From contig NZ_QTZO01000002.1 of the NCBI RefSeq assembly GCF_004025585.1, positions 326,978 through 390,977 on the forward strand: a DNA stretch of 64,000 nucleotides, given 5' to 3'. Below, one piece after another: positions 53,646 through 62,019 of the stretch; position 1 is the stretch's first letter, and every line of letters starts with the position of its first letter. The position numbers were made by a program, and so were the translations under genes. The stretch is from Pseudodesulfovibrio sp. S3 (GTDB lineage Bacteria > Desulfobacterota > Desulfovibrionia > Desulfovibrionales > Desulfovibrionaceae). The notes beneath the pieces were generated by a model. It worked only from the letters and a program-made list of their open reading frames with translations, was not told the origin of the DNA and made no database searches.

Positions 53646-53731
53646 TATGTACTCCTTGGTTGCGTGATCGCCTTGAAATGAAAACGACCACAAGGTAGCC
53701 TAGTCTCACATGTCGAACAACAGGAGTTTCC

Positions 53732-54091
53732 ATGACCGAAAAAATCAATCTTCAAGAAAAATTCAATCTGTTCAACGAGCTTTGGAGCCCGAAGCTGGTG
53801 AGCCAGGTCAACGACATGCACGTCAAACTCGTCAAAATCGACGGCGATTTCATCTGGCACTCCCACGATACCGGGGACGAGATGTTCTTCGTGACCAAAG
53901 GGCGGCTGACCATGCGATTTCGGGACCATGACGTCATGCTCGAGCCGGGTGAATTCATCGTCGTCCCCCACCAGGTGGAGCACATGCCGTCCTGCGAGGA
54001 TGAAACGTGGATAATGCTTTTTGAAGCCGCTTCCACAGTCAACACCGGCACCGAGACATCAGACCGGACCAGGCGGGTCGAATCGATATGA
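53732..54091 (+). CDS. Cupin-domain protein
   Basis: A 119-residue small cupin. FIWHSHDTGDEMFFVTKGRL is cupin motif 1 (H..H....E.....G) and MLEPGEFIVVPHQVEHMP motif 2 with the third histidine. Metal-binding, function unknown. AGGAG before the ATG. Confidence 0.85.
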   Translation: MTEKINLQEKFNLFNELWSPKLVSQVNDMHVKLVKIDGDFIWHSHDTGDEMFFVTKGRLTMRFRDHDVMLEPGEFIVVPHQVEHMPSCEDETWIMLFEAASTVNTGTETSDRTRRVESI

Positions 54092-54319
54092 CAACCGGCC
54101 AAAATAAAGTGTAACCACACAAGCTCTCTCGACGATGATATTTTTGCTAGCGTGCTTTCCCGCCGCTGATCCGTCCCAAGGACAGTGAGGCCCTCCTCCT
54201 TGAGGGGCACCGCCTCAACTTCGCCCGAAGACACAGGATCTCCCGGGGGGGGTGCTTGGGGCTTGTGCTTTAATGCTCACCCTGCTTATGTTTCCGGCGT
54301 GACAAACGAAAAGGGTAAA

Positions 54320-54919
54320 ATGCCCGCATACCTGGGTGACGAAAAAGTCATAGAACTCGTGCTCGATGGTGACCTGGACGCCTTTGCACTCCTGCTTGAA
54401 CGGCATGAGAACCTTGTCTCCCGGCTTGTGGCAGCCCATGTGCCCACTGAGCATGTGGCAGAAGTCGCCCACGAAGTATTCATCCGGGCATATCGGAGCC
54501 TGCCTGGATACAAACCGGTCAAACCCTTTTGCAATTGGCTGACTACTGTTGCCCTGCGATGCTGCAATGATTTCTGGCGCAAACAATACCGTAACAAGGA
54601 AGCTCCGGTATGCGACATGAGCGAAGACGGGCAACGCTGGCTTGACACGGCCCTGGCTGCGGATTCGGCAGAGGTATTCGAAACTCTGGCCAGACAACGC
54701 GAACTACGGGAAATCCTGGACACGGTCCTGGCTCGGTTGTCGCCGCTGGATCGGATGGTGCTCTCCCTGACGTATCTTGAAGAGCATACGACCAAGGAAA
54801 CCGCCGACATGCTCGGCATCAGCGTACCCAACGTCAAAGTGCGCGCATTCCGGGCAAAACGTAAACTCAAGGTTTTTCTCAAACGCTACGGCATCCAAGG
54901 AGAGGAGCATGAAGCGTAA
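54320..54919 (+). CDS. ECF-type RNA polymerase sigma factor
   Basis: A 199-residue sigma factor. Region 2: EVAHEVFIRAYRSLPGY and FCNWLTTVALRCCNDFWRKQ; region 4: TTKETADMLGISVPNVKVRA. The ATG at 54320 has AAGGG just upstream; the in-frame GTG at 54299 is less likely. It overlaps by 11 bases a small membrane protein that probably acts as its anti-sigma factor, followed by a periplasmic metal-sensor-like protein. Confidence 0.87.
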   Translation: MPAYLGDEKVIELVLDGDLDAFALLLERHENLVSRLVAAHVPTEHVAEVAHEVFIRAYRSLPGYKPVKPFCNWLTTVALRCCNDFWRKQYRNKEAPVCDMSEDGQRWLDTALAADSAEVFETLARQRELREILDTVLARLSPLDRMVLSLTYLEEHTTKETADMLGISVPNVKVRAFRAKRKLKVFLKRYGIQGEEHEA

Positions 54920-55214
54920 CATCCCACGGACATCCTTCCGCAAACTGCTGCAACACATCCATGCGAACCGCAGCGGATGGCAACCCACCCGGACCTGGCG
55001 TCAGGCCGTCATGGAAGACGTGGCACGAATCCACGCCTCGGTCATGGCCGTCGAACTCGACCGCCTGGCCCCCCGATTCACCTTTGCGGCGGCGGTCATC
55101 TCGGTGGCCAGCCTCCTGGCCGCCACCTGGTCCCTGAACGACCTGCCGGGACAACTTTTTGCCGTCCTTTCCAGCCATGCATTGCAACTTGGCCCCCTGG
55201 GACTCGGGCTATGA
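54909..55214 (+). CDS. Small membrane protein, candidate anti-sigma factor
   Basis: A 101-residue protein. A basic cytoplasmic N-terminus (MKRNIPRTSFRKLLQHIHAN, about 60 residues with WRQAVMEDVARIHA) is followed by one membrane segment (about 62-82, FTFAAAVISVASLLAATWSL). AGAGGAG before the ATG. Position after the ECF gene suggests an anti-sigma role; no anti-sigma motif is certain. Confidence 0.68.
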   Translation: MKRNIPRTSFRKLLQHIHANRSGWQPTRTWRQAVMEDVARIHASVMAVELDRLAPRFTFAAAVISVASLLAATWSLNDLPGQLFAVLSSHALQLGPLGLGL

Positions 55215-55224
55215 GGAGCAAACA

Positions 55225-55641
55225 ATGCTGAACTGGAAAATATGGATGGCATTTGCAGCAGTCTTCCTGGCTGGCGCCATTGTCGGCACCACCTGTACCG
55301 GCCTGTTCATCAAGCATCATTTCACCCCGCCCAAGGACAAAAATGCCTTCCGGGAAAGAATGACCCAACAGTTGACCGACGGCATCCAGCATGGGCTTGA
55401 CCTCTCAGACCAGGAAATGGAACCAATTCGAACCGAAGTGGCGGCCGCGCTCAAGCTGTTGCAGGACATGCATGCCGAGATACGCCCAAAAGCCGAGGCC
55501 ATCATCGCCGAAGGCATCAGACGGGTGAAAATTCATCTCTCGCCGGAGCAACAGGTTGCATTCGACCATATGATAGAAAAGACCCGCAAGCGGGAGTTCA
55601 ACATCTTCCGCCTCCCGCCGCCGCCTCCGCCCTTCCCCTAG
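55225..55641 (+). CDS. Periplasmic heavy-metal sensor-like protein (CpxP/ZraP type)
   Basis: A 138-residue protein with an N-terminal membrane anchor or signal (IWMAFAAVFLAGAIVGTTCTG) and a helical periplasmic part ending LSPEQQVAFDHMIEKTRKRE, the LTxxQ-type motif of the Spy/CpxP/ZraP group, then a proline-rich tail. Third gene of the ECF operon, so envelope or metal stress is a likely input. Confidence 0.75.
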   Translation: MLNWKIWMAFAAVFLAGAIVGTTCTGLFIKHHFTPPKDKNAFRERMTQQLTDGIQHGLDLSDQEMEPIRTEVAAALKLLQDMHAEIRPKAEAIIAEGIRRVKIHLSPEQQVAFDHMIEKTRKREFNIFRLPPPPPPFP

Positions 55642-55698
55642 GCCGAGGTGCAAAACCACACCCAAACGCTTCCCACTTGTCCGGGCCGAACAAAGTTG

Positions 55699-55727
55699 AT
55701 AGGTGTCTGTTTCCGACAGGCACCTAT
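55699..55727. terminator. Hairpin after the ECF operon
   Basis: ATAGGTGTCTGT and ACAGGCACCTAT with a five-base loop; one G-T mismatch and no T-run, so a weak terminator at best. Confidence 0.45.
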
Positions 55728-55836
55728 GCACTGCTAGCCCCACGCCCCGATCACGCCCAGCGAATTCCAACACACAAGGGCCTGAATCATTGGGAACAGT
55801 TCGGCACAGGACATGCCGGTCACGCAAAAACTGCAA

Positions 55837-55930
55837 GGAAGCGTTTCGGCACCGGTGTGTCGCTTGGTCTTCAAAACCAATGTGTGGGATAACACTCACA
55901 GGCAGGTTCGACTCCTGTACGCTTCCGCCA
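55837..55930 (+). tRNA. selC: tRNA-Sec (selenocysteine, anticodon TCA)
   Basis: An 8-bp acceptor stem GGAAGCGT/ACGCTTCC, then G and an encoded CCA; anticodon arm TTGGT-CTTCAAA-ACCAA with TCA; a long variable arm (TGTGTGGGATAACACTCACA); 94 bases. All are features of bacterial tRNA-Sec. It supports UGA decoding as selenocysteine in this genome. Confidence 0.95.
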
Positions 55931-55943
55931 ATATTGAACAAAA

Positions 55944-55977
55944 ATACCGATCAGCAATGATCGGTATCTTTCGTTTT
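55944..55977 (+). terminator. Terminator of tRNA-Sec
   Basis: ATACCGATCA/TGATCGGTAT with a four-base loop and CTTTCGTTTT after it. Confidence 0.78.
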
Positions 55978-56173
55978 CCAACTTTCCCCAGCACTACCCC
56001 CATCAGGCGGACATAACGTTTGCGCCCCCCCCCTCCTCTTTTGACAGAGACAACCTTGCCTATAACTCAGTCAACATCTGCCCCAAACAATGAGTGAAGG
56101 AAGGCCATGGGCAAAACTCCCCAGAAAGTCAAAGCAGACAAGCAAAATCTAAATATCCCTTACAGACCTGTCT

Positions 56174-56580
56174 ATGCGAGTTCACAAACACTTGCAAAAC
56201 GCCTTCAAGAGAAAAGGAGCTCTCTCATCATCATTCAGCACACAGGCATTGATGGTGACCTCAGCGAGGAACTCGATATCGTTTACCTGGGAGTTCCGCT
56301 ACGACGAGGCTGGCCGGCTTTTCGAGGCCCGTCTTGACGGCAGACTGATCTGCCAGTGCTATTATGATAGGGAAGGCCGCCGCTCGCGGGACTACTTCCC
56401 GGCCACCGTGGGGTCCGGCTACCGCGACTACCGATACAACCTGGACAACCAGCTGATGAGCGCGGGCAACAACGGGTACACGCACGATGAAAACGGATTC
56501 CGTTCCATCTGGTCGAACGGCGGCACATACCACCTGTACGAGTATACGCCGGACTACCGGCTGCTCAAAAGGAGGTGGAG
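56174..56580 (+). pseudogene. Rhs core fragment, frameshifted from the following ORF
   Basis: Rhs-type sequence begins near 56282 (FTWEFRYDEAGRLFEARLDG) with YD repeats and continues to YEYTPDYRLLK. Near 56565-56570 the frame is lost at CTCAAAAGG; dropping back one base gives KEVENQGHVYTYRHDEDGRR in the next ORF. The thousand or more residues of a normal Rhs N-terminus are absent, so this is a broken, 5'-truncated Rhs gene. Confidence 0.65.
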
Positions 56581-57546
56581 AACCAGGGCCACGTCTACAC
56601 ATACCGCCACGACGAGGACGGCAGGCGGGACGCCAAGTATCTCAATGACCAACTCGTCGAAGCCTACCAATGGCTCGACTTCGTCCGGCTCGGCGCGTTC
56701 CACGACGGGCGTATGGGTTACGAGTTCGGGTACGGAGACAACGAGCGGCTACCCTCGACCATGGGGCGCGAGGACGGGGCCGTGCTCGCCCTGCACTACG
56801 ACCAGGTCGGTTCCCTGCGCGTGGTTGCCGACGCGTACGGCAACGTGATAAAGGAAGTTCTTTATGATCCCTTCGGCGGAATTATAGCGGACACCAATCC
56901 GGGCCTGCGCGTGCCCATCGGCTTTGCAGGCGGCCTGCACGACCGCGATTTGTGGTTCGTCCGCTTCGGCTGGAGGAATTACGACACCTTCACCGGCAGG
57001 TGGACCGCGCCCGCCCCCATCGGAGACAGGGGCGGTGATCCGGACTGGTATGGCTATTGTTTGGATGATCCGGTCAACGGGGTGGACCCGTTGGGGCTTG
57101 CTTCGAAGAAGTACGCTGGTGCGGATTCCGAGGCCGGGCTATTTTTCAAAATTGGCGGATTGCAGTACGCCAACGACAAGGAGGAGTTGGATGTACTTGA
57201 TCAGGACGGCCAAACGCGGAAACGGTCCAAAACCACATCGGGCAAGCCTGGGGTCAAGGACCATACATTGAAGAACAAGGGTCCGATTCCTCCTGGTGAG
57301 TATGGGTTGTTGCCAAAGGATATCACCAAGAACAAGTGGCACCAGCCTCTTTTCGGAGATTGGGGCGACTATAAGGTTCCCCTTAAAGCGACCGGGCAGA
57401 CCGAACTTCATGAACGATCAGACTTTTTCCTCCATGGGGGAAAGGTCCCTGGAACTCAAGGATGTGTCGATATGGGAAGCGGAGACAGGGAGCTTTTTCC
57501 TTTACTGGAAAAACAAAAAGGGGAGATACGCTTTAAGGCGAAGTAA
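56575..57546 (+). CDS. Rhs C-terminal core plus L,D-transpeptidase-like toxin tip
   Basis: From a GTG at 56575, 323 residues. The Rhs core ends at DDPVNGVDPLGL (about residue 170-180), the normal junction before a variable tip. The tip (about 145 residues) has PIPPGEYGLLPKD and FFLHGGKVPGTQGCVDMG: H-G-G and G-C as in L,D-transpeptidase-like effector domains (DUF2778/Tlde1), which damage peptidoglycan. The natural start of the protein lies in the frameshifted upstream piece, so whether this is expressed is unsure. Confidence 0.7.
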   Translation: MENQGHVYTYRHDEDGRRDAKYLNDQLVEAYQWLDFVRLGAFHDGRMGYEFGYGDNERLPSTMGREDGAVLALHYDQVGSLRVVADAYGNVIKEVLYDPFGGIIADTNPGLRVPIGFAGGLHDRDLWFVRFGWRNYDTFTGRWTAPAPIGDRGGDPDWYGYCLDDPVNGVDPLGLASKKYAGADSEAGLFFKIGGLQYANDKEELDVLDQDGQTRKRSKTTSGKPGVKDHTLKNKGPIPPGEYGLLPKDITKNKWHQPLFGDWGDYKVPLKATGQTELHERSDFFLHGGKVPGTQGCVDMGSGDRELFPLLEKQKGEIRFKAK

Positions 57547-57594
57547 TCATCTTACCCGGGGATGCCCTGAAAAGGGCATCCCTTTTCGGAAGTC

Positions 57595-57963
57595 ATGAAC
57601 ACACTTATCGTTTTATATCCAACCGTTGTCCATTTCGCTTACCTTATTTCTGTCTACAATGCGGATTCGCGTGTTGTTAATTAAATCGTTCTCGCCCTCT
57701 CCTTCTTGCCATTGATATGGCTTTTGCAAAAACGGAGGCTGACGGTGTCTTCATTTCTGTCGCTGATCAAATTGAGTTGTTACGGTGCGGTGCTGCTCAG
57801 TATCGTTGATTATTTTGACCCATACTATCCAAAGATGGTTTTTGACGATTGGACCGTATTCCTCCGGTTCGCTGTCTATGTGATTTTGTATGTTGCGGTA
57901 CTTCTTGTGGCTTGGTTAGCCGAGAAATTGTTTTCTCGGGGCAAGAGTGTACCTGGCTCCTAA
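57595..57963 (+). pseudogene. Membrane protein gene broken by in-frame TAA; immunity candidate
   Basis: ATG at 57595 (GGAAG upstream) opens MNTLIVLYPTVVHFAYLISV and then YNADSRVVN, meets TAA at 57682-57684, and the same frame continues IVLALSFLPLIWLLQKRRLT with further hydrophobic segments to TAA at 57961. Without the stop it is one protein of about 120 residues with three or four membrane segments. It lies 48 bases after the toxin tip, the expected place of an immunity gene. Use of a TTG at 57706 instead is possible. Confidence 0.5.
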
Positions 57964-57980
57964 AGGCACGGACCCCGATA

Positions 57981-58364
57981 ATGAAAAAATGGATTCCTTG
58001 TTCAGTCCTCTTGATGTGTGCCATTGTTTTTAGTTCTTGGCTTCATTCGTTTTTTCCGCCGGATATCGGGGTGGTCATCCTTGAGAACGACAGTGGGCAG
58101 GACATCGTTGAAGCAACTATACGGATTCGGGAAATCGAACTCGTTTTTCCGAAAATTCCTGATGGGGATTTTTGTGCAGCCCGCTATGAAATCCCCGGAG
58201 ATTCGCATTACGAGGTGCTGGTCTCTCTTGAATCGGGAAAAACGATGAGTCTTGAGTCCGAATATATGACAAATGGTGCGGATACCTTCGATGTGATGAC
58301 GGTTCGGAAGAACCAGGTCGTTCATCGGTTATCGCAACCGTCAGGAATTCTTGTTCCCAAATGA
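57981..58364 (+). CDS. Exported or membrane-anchored small protein; immunity candidate
   Basis: A 127-residue protein with an N-terminal anchor or signal (IPCSVLLMCAIVFSSWL) and a periplasmic part with no recognised family (VVILENDSGQDIVEATIRIR). It follows the broken gene by 17 bases. For a peptidoglycan-attacking toxin, a periplasmic immunity protein is expected; the role is inferred from position only. AT-rich. Confidence 0.55.
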   Translation: MKKWIPCSVLLMCAIVFSSWLHSFFPPDIGVVILENDSGQDIVEATIRIREIELVFPKIPDGDFCAARYEIPGDSHYEVLVSLESGKTMSLESEYMTNGADTFDVMTVRKNQVVHRLSQPSGILVPK

Positions 58365-58696
58365 AAAACGTGAACAGAAAAACGAAAAAACGGGGTCAGG
58401 TCTTGCTTTTTGTTGTTTTGGCAATAAGCCTACTAACCCAACTAAAATGAAGGCCTGTGTGATTTGCGATTTCCTGCTATGTATACTTATGTACTGCAAA
58501 TGCCTGGCTCATAGCCTCATTTCTGTCTGATTTACAGAGGAGAAGTGGGTTCTCTTTGTTGGACCACAGAGGGGCGGATTTAAGGTGGACAAATCTACGG
58601 GTCACGTTGCCTTGCGGGTTTTCTTTCTGAAAAAAACGGACATGCGGTCATTATGGCCGCATGTCCGTTTGGTGTGTTGTGCCAGTGGACGGCTTT
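58365..58696. other. Intergenic region with one REP-like box and the opgG terminator
   Basis: GGGGTCAGGTCTTGC at 58392-58406 is a single copy of the REP-like box common to the right of opgG. The rest shows nothing recognisable except the hairpin at 58634-58670. Confidence 0.5.
58634..58670 (-). terminator. Terminator of opgG
   Basis: A 14-bp stem (AAACGGACATGCGG and complement) with a nine-base loop and T-run on the minus strand. Confidence 0.88.
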
Positions 58697-60352
58697 CTAG
58701 TACAGATGGCCGGCGTTGTGGAGTTGGCGTTCTTCCGCCGGGGGCGGGGTCCATTGGTAGAGCCAGGTTTCGGAGAGCGTTTGTTTGCCGGATTTGAGGA
58801 ACAGGCGCAGGTTGATCGGGGTTTCGGTCCGGTCGGGCGGGACGAGGTCGAAGCGGACCCGGTAGCCGTTTACGGAGTGCAGCGGCTCGACCCGGACCAG
58901 CTCGATTTTTCCTGCGGCTGCGGTGATGGAGGCGGTGACTTCGGCGTCCCTGCCTATCTGGCCAAGGGGGCCTCCGGAGAAGTCCACCACGAAGCGTTTG
59001 CTGTACTCGGTGCGCCGTTTGCCGACCGCGCCGCCCAGTCCGGTGAAGGTGTCCACCACATGGGCCAGTTCCTGCGGACCGGGCGAGGCCGTGCCCCAGA
59101 AGAGGTCGTAGCTGTAGAGCAGTTCCTGGCCTGGTTCGATGTCTTTGTCCGGGTGCCAGAAGGCCACTATGTTGTCGAAGGTTTCATCCAGGGTCGGAAT
59201 CTCCACGAGCTGCACCGATCCCTTACCCCAGTCGCCGCGCGGCACCACCCAGAGGCCGGGGCGTTTGTCGTAGTATACGCCGTCGTCCTGATAGTGGTCG
59301 AAGTTCAGATCGCGCTGGAGCAGGCCGAACGCCTTGGGGTTTTCATCCATGTATCCATTGAAGCGTAAAATGCGCGGATTGTTCAGGGGCCGCCATATCC
59401 ATTCGCCCGAGCCGGTCTGCATCGCAAGACCGTCGGAATCATGGATTTCCGGCCGCCAGTCGTAGCCTGTGCGACGGTCGTTCTCGCCCACCATGTACAT
59501 GCTGGTGAGCGGGGCGATGCCAAGGCGTTCGATGGACTTGCGGGGATAGAGCGCGGCATCCACGCGCATGGTCAGCGTGTCGCCTGGCGTGATGTCGAAA
59601 CGGTAGGCTCCGGTGATGCTGGGCGAATCCAGGAGGGCGTAGACCGTGGCCGTGTTGCTGCCCGGATCGGGACGTTGCAGCCAGAAGGAGGTGAAGGTCG
59701 GGAATTCCTCGGGCCGGGGCAGGGCTGTATCCACGGCCAAGCCGCGCGCGGACAGGCCGTACTGCATCTCCTTGCCCACGGCGCGAAAATAGCTCGCGCC
59801 GAGGAAGGCGACCACGTCGCGGATCCAGTCCGGGCTGAACTGGAGGCGGAAGCCGGCAAAACCGAGATCCGCCGGAAGTTTCCCGGGATTGATCTTGGAC
59901 TTGCCGTAATCGAAGAGCTTGGGACTGTACTCGATCTTTTGGGCTTTGCCGTCCTTCAGTTCATGTATGGATATGGGTTGCAGGAAGTACAGGCCCAGGT
60001 GGGACAGGTGGGCCCTGAACTTTGAATCCGTTTTGCGCCACAGGGAATGGTCGGTGTTGAAACGGATGGCCTGATACTGATCCCAGGTCATCTTCTTCAC
60101 CGCCTTGGGCACAGCGCCCTTGTGGTCGATGTATGATGTTTGGGCCAGGGCGCGAGCCTTGCCTTTGAGTATGGCGTAATCGAAAGGCTCGGAAGCCGAC
60201 GAAGCGGCTCTGACTGTCTTCGGCCCCAGGAACATGGCGGCCTCATCGTCGGGAAGAGTCGGCAGCATAGTCATGCCCACCACAGCAAACAGCAAAGTGG
60301 CAAGTATCCTTGTTCTGCGTAATGAAATGAAGCGAATGTATCGGACAGGCAT
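58697..60352 (-). CDS. opgG: Periplasmic glucan biosynthesis protein OpgG/OpgD
   Basis: Makes or modifies osmoregulated periplasmic glucans; 551 residues. Signal sequence RTRILATLLFAVVGMTML. Then FDYAILKGKARALAQTSYID, QYQAIRFNTDHSLWRK, SYFRAVGKEMQYGLSARGLA and AFGLLQRDLNFDHYQDDGVY, all typical of MdoG. The ATG at 60352 follows AAGGAG. A partner glucosyltransferase (opgH) is not in view. It is the only core-type gene between the Rhs cassette and the repeat-rich end. Confidence 0.92.
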   Translation of the reverse strand: MPVRYIRFISLRRTRILATLLFAVVGMTMLPTLPDDEAAMFLGPKTVRAASSASEPFDYAILKGKARALAQTSYIDHKGAVPKAVKKMTWDQYQAIRFNTDHSLWRKTDSKFRAHLSHLGLYFLQPISIHELKDGKAQKIEYSPKLFDYGKSKINPGKLPADLGFAGFRLQFSPDWIRDVVAFLGASYFRAVGKEMQYGLSARGLAVDTALPRPEEFPTFTSFWLQRPDPGSNTATVYALLDSPSITGAYRFDITPGDTLTMRVDAALYPRKSIERLGIAPLTSMYMVGENDRRTGYDWRPEIHDSDGLAMQTGSGEWIWRPLNNPRILRFNGYMDENPKAFGLLQRDLNFDHYQDDGVYYDKRPGLWVVPRGDWGKGSVQLVEIPTLDETFDNIVAFWHPDKDIEPGQELLYSYDLFWGTASPGPQELAHVVDTFTGLGGAVGKRRTEYSKRFVVDFSGGPLGQIGRDAEVTASITAAAGKIELVRVEPLHSVNGYRVRFDLVPPDRTETPINLRLFLKSGKQTLSETWLYQWTPPPAEERQLHNAGHLY

Positions 60353-60748
60353 TTGTTCTGTCTCCTTTGTTATCTGTATCAAAACCAATCGACCCGTGTC
60401 CTTTTCCGCGGTGCGGGTAGATTTGCAATGGGGTCCTTATGACAGAATCGCGGCGACAATGCCAGCCGGAAGCATAACGGTAGGGAAAAGTGCAAAAAAT
60501 GATACAACTTGCAGATAGTTAGCGTGTGAAGAACGACCGATTTCGAATAGGCTGGGCATCCCCGCTAAGGAACGTATGGAATCAATTCCCAGTTGTCAGC
60601 ACAAAATAGTCATCGGCCCCCGAATGCCGCCTGGGGAAATGGGGTCAGGTCTTGTTCTTTGTCCTTTTGTTAACTAAAACAACAAAAAGCAAGACCTGAC
60701 CCCGTTCTTATAATTCAAGGCCTGACCCCTTTCCTCACCTTTCCTCAC
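60353..60748. other. Spacer with REP-like palindrome right of opgG
   Basis: The opgG upstream region, then AT-rich DNA; the palindrome at 60641-60703 and a decayed half copy after it (AAGGCCTGACCCC at 60718-60730). No gene seen. Confidence 0.5.
60641..60703. repeat. REP-like palindrome
   Basis: GGGGTCAGGTCTTG at 60641-60654 and CAAGACCTGACCCC at 60690-60703, with AAACAAC-type sequence between that is itself partly self-complementary. Confidence 0.75.
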
Positions 60749-60988
60749 TTATAGAGCAATTATGCTTGGTTCATAATCGTCAAAACACTTTTTAATCAAT
60801 CCCTCATAATTAAAACTACCATCGCTGTTAACAAATTCATCGGATTGAAATATATAGTCCATACAGTAGGGGTCAGGGACAATACTCTTCAATTCAATTG
60901 CTATTTCAACATCCCTCTCTTCTGTTGTGTCAGTCTCAAGCAGTTCTTGGATAAGATGTATAACCCTACTCTTGGTATCGATATTCAT
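60749..60988 (-). CDS. Small immunity-like protein
   Basis: A 79-residue acidic protein ending VPDPYCMDYIFQSDEFVNSD, then YEGLIKKCFDDYEPSIIAL. The pattern DP..xDYIF plus a final Y.P..L recalls small bacterial immunity proteins I have seen with polymorphic toxins; the family is not named with certainty. AGGA before the ATG. TGA of a tiny preceding frame (YHQAGINI) overlaps the ATG, as in toxin-immunity pairs, and a REP-like box begins 28 bases upstream. Confidence 0.5.
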   Translation of the reverse strand: MNIDTKSRVIHLIQELLETDTTEERDVEIAIELKSIVPDPYCMDYIFQSDEFVNSDGSFNYEGLIKKCFDDYEPSIIAL

Positions 60989-61019
60989 ATATTGATTCCT
61001 GCTTGGTGATATTAGGAAT

Positions 61020-61477
61020 GGGGTCAGGTCTTGAATTATAAGGTTTCAGGCGTCATCTTTTTCACAATTCGGCATCTACAAGTATTGCCTTATATCGTCC
61101 TTGAAACACATGCCCTGAACGGCCATGGCGGCGATTGAAGGACTGTGTATACACGCCGTTGATATGCCGCATTCCTGCGGAGAGATTTGCATCCGGGGTC
61201 TCAAGAAGCAAATGATAATGATTGCCCATCAAAATAAACGAATGGAAAACAAAATTAAATCTATCAGATACGGTTCCCAAAAGAGCAAGGAAGCCCTCTC
61301 GGTCCGAATCGTCTTCAAAAATCGGTAATCGCGCATTTCCGCGCGTCATCACATGATAAAATGCATCAGGATATTCTATGCGTAGTGGTCTTGTCATGCA
61401 GAGGGCATACAGGCAAAAAAACTTATAATTCAAGACCTGACCCCGTTCCTATACAAGACCTGACCCCGTTCCTATAC
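61020..61477. mobile_element. REP-RAYT unit with 23-bp perfect inverted ends
   Basis: GGGGTCAGGTCTTGAATTAT plus AAG at 61020-61042 and its exact complement at 61422-61444 enclose a truncated RAYT gene. To the right the box CAAGACCTGACCCCGTTCCT plus ATAC repeats once more in tandem (61454-61477). Confidence 0.8.
61062..61397 (-). CDS. REP-associated tyrosine transposase (RAYT/Y1), short
   Basis: A 111-residue Y1-type transposase. MTRPLRIEYPDAFYHVMTRG is the family start, GNHYHLLLETPDANLSAGMR carries the HUH-type metal site (H-Y-H), and GRSGHVFQGRYKAILVD follows. It ends where full-length relatives (about 200-300 residues, such as 62501-63160) go on, so the C-terminal half is missing. Probably inactive, yet its ends are intact. 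Confidence 0.82.
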   Translation of the reverse strand: MTRPLRIEYPDAFYHVMTRGNARLPIFEDDSDREGFLALLGTVSDRFNFVFHSFILMGNHYHLLLETPDANLSAGMRHINGVYTQSFNRRHGRSGHVFQGRYKAILVDAEL

Positions 61478-61482
61478 TAAAC

Positions 61483-61872
61483 TCACGAATCGAGTTCTCC
61501 TACCTGATCTTTAAGCAAGCCATCCAGATCATTTTCATATTTGTGGCGCTCTGGGTAGTAGACAGATTCAGGTATGTTGATGCTTTCATTAATCTTTTCT
61601 ACTGCGTACTTTAAATCCAGGCAATCAATAGGGATTTTATTTGGATATGGGGGCTGTAAAGTTTTTATATGTTTTTTGAGCCCACAAAAAATACCCCAAC
61701 ACATTAGGTTTCCCCATTCGCCATGGACACTTTTCGTATCTATATCCCAAAATAAACCATCCAGCCACTCGCACGATAGCCCCTCTTGGTCATCCCAGAG
61801 TATACAATCTCCAATTAAGATATCTCTGGGCCATTGCTTTTTTACATCTTCAAATATTTGTGTCAGACGCAT
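61483..61872 (-). CDS. Small protein of unknown function, possible immunity protein
   Basis: A 129-residue acidic protein (MRLTQIFEDVKKQWPRDILI; CWGIFCGLKKHIKTLQPPYP). The ATG at 61872 has GAGGA seven bases upstream; a TTG at 61893 would be longer. It lies between two sets of REP-like boxes, in AT-rich DNA, in a row of immunity-like genes; that context is the only hint at function. Confidence 0.5.
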   Translation of the reverse strand: MRLTQIFEDVKKQWPRDILIGDCILWDDQEGLSCEWLDGLFWDIDTKSVHGEWGNLMCWGIFCGLKKHIKTLQPPYPNKIPIDCLDLKYAVEKINESINIPESVYYPERHKYENDLDGLLKDQVGELDS

Positions 61873-61900
61873 TGATTCATCCTCATTGAACAAACAGAAT

Positions 61901-61962
61901 GGGGTCAGGTCTTGCTTTTTGTCCTACGCTTCAAAAACAACAAAAAAGCAAAACCTGACCCC
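61901..61962. repeat. REP-like palindrome
   Basis: GGGGTCAGGTCTTGCTTTTT at 61901-61920 and AAAAAAGCAAAACCTGACCCC ending at 61962 are near-complementary; CAAGACCTGG at 61987-61996 is a decayed third box. Confidence 0.75.
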
Positions 61963-62019
61963 TTTCTTATATGCTTACTGTAGTTCAAGACCTGGTTCAT
62001 TCTTGATAATTTAGCGCCT

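Noticed and set aside
56560..56580. Programmed frameshift in the Rhs gene
   Set aside because: No standard slippery heptamer or downstream structure was found, and the gene is already truncated; decay or sequence error is simpler.
60641..61996. CRISPR-like array
   Set aside because: The repeated boxes are inverted as well as direct, unevenly spaced, and tied to RAYT genes; no cas genes.
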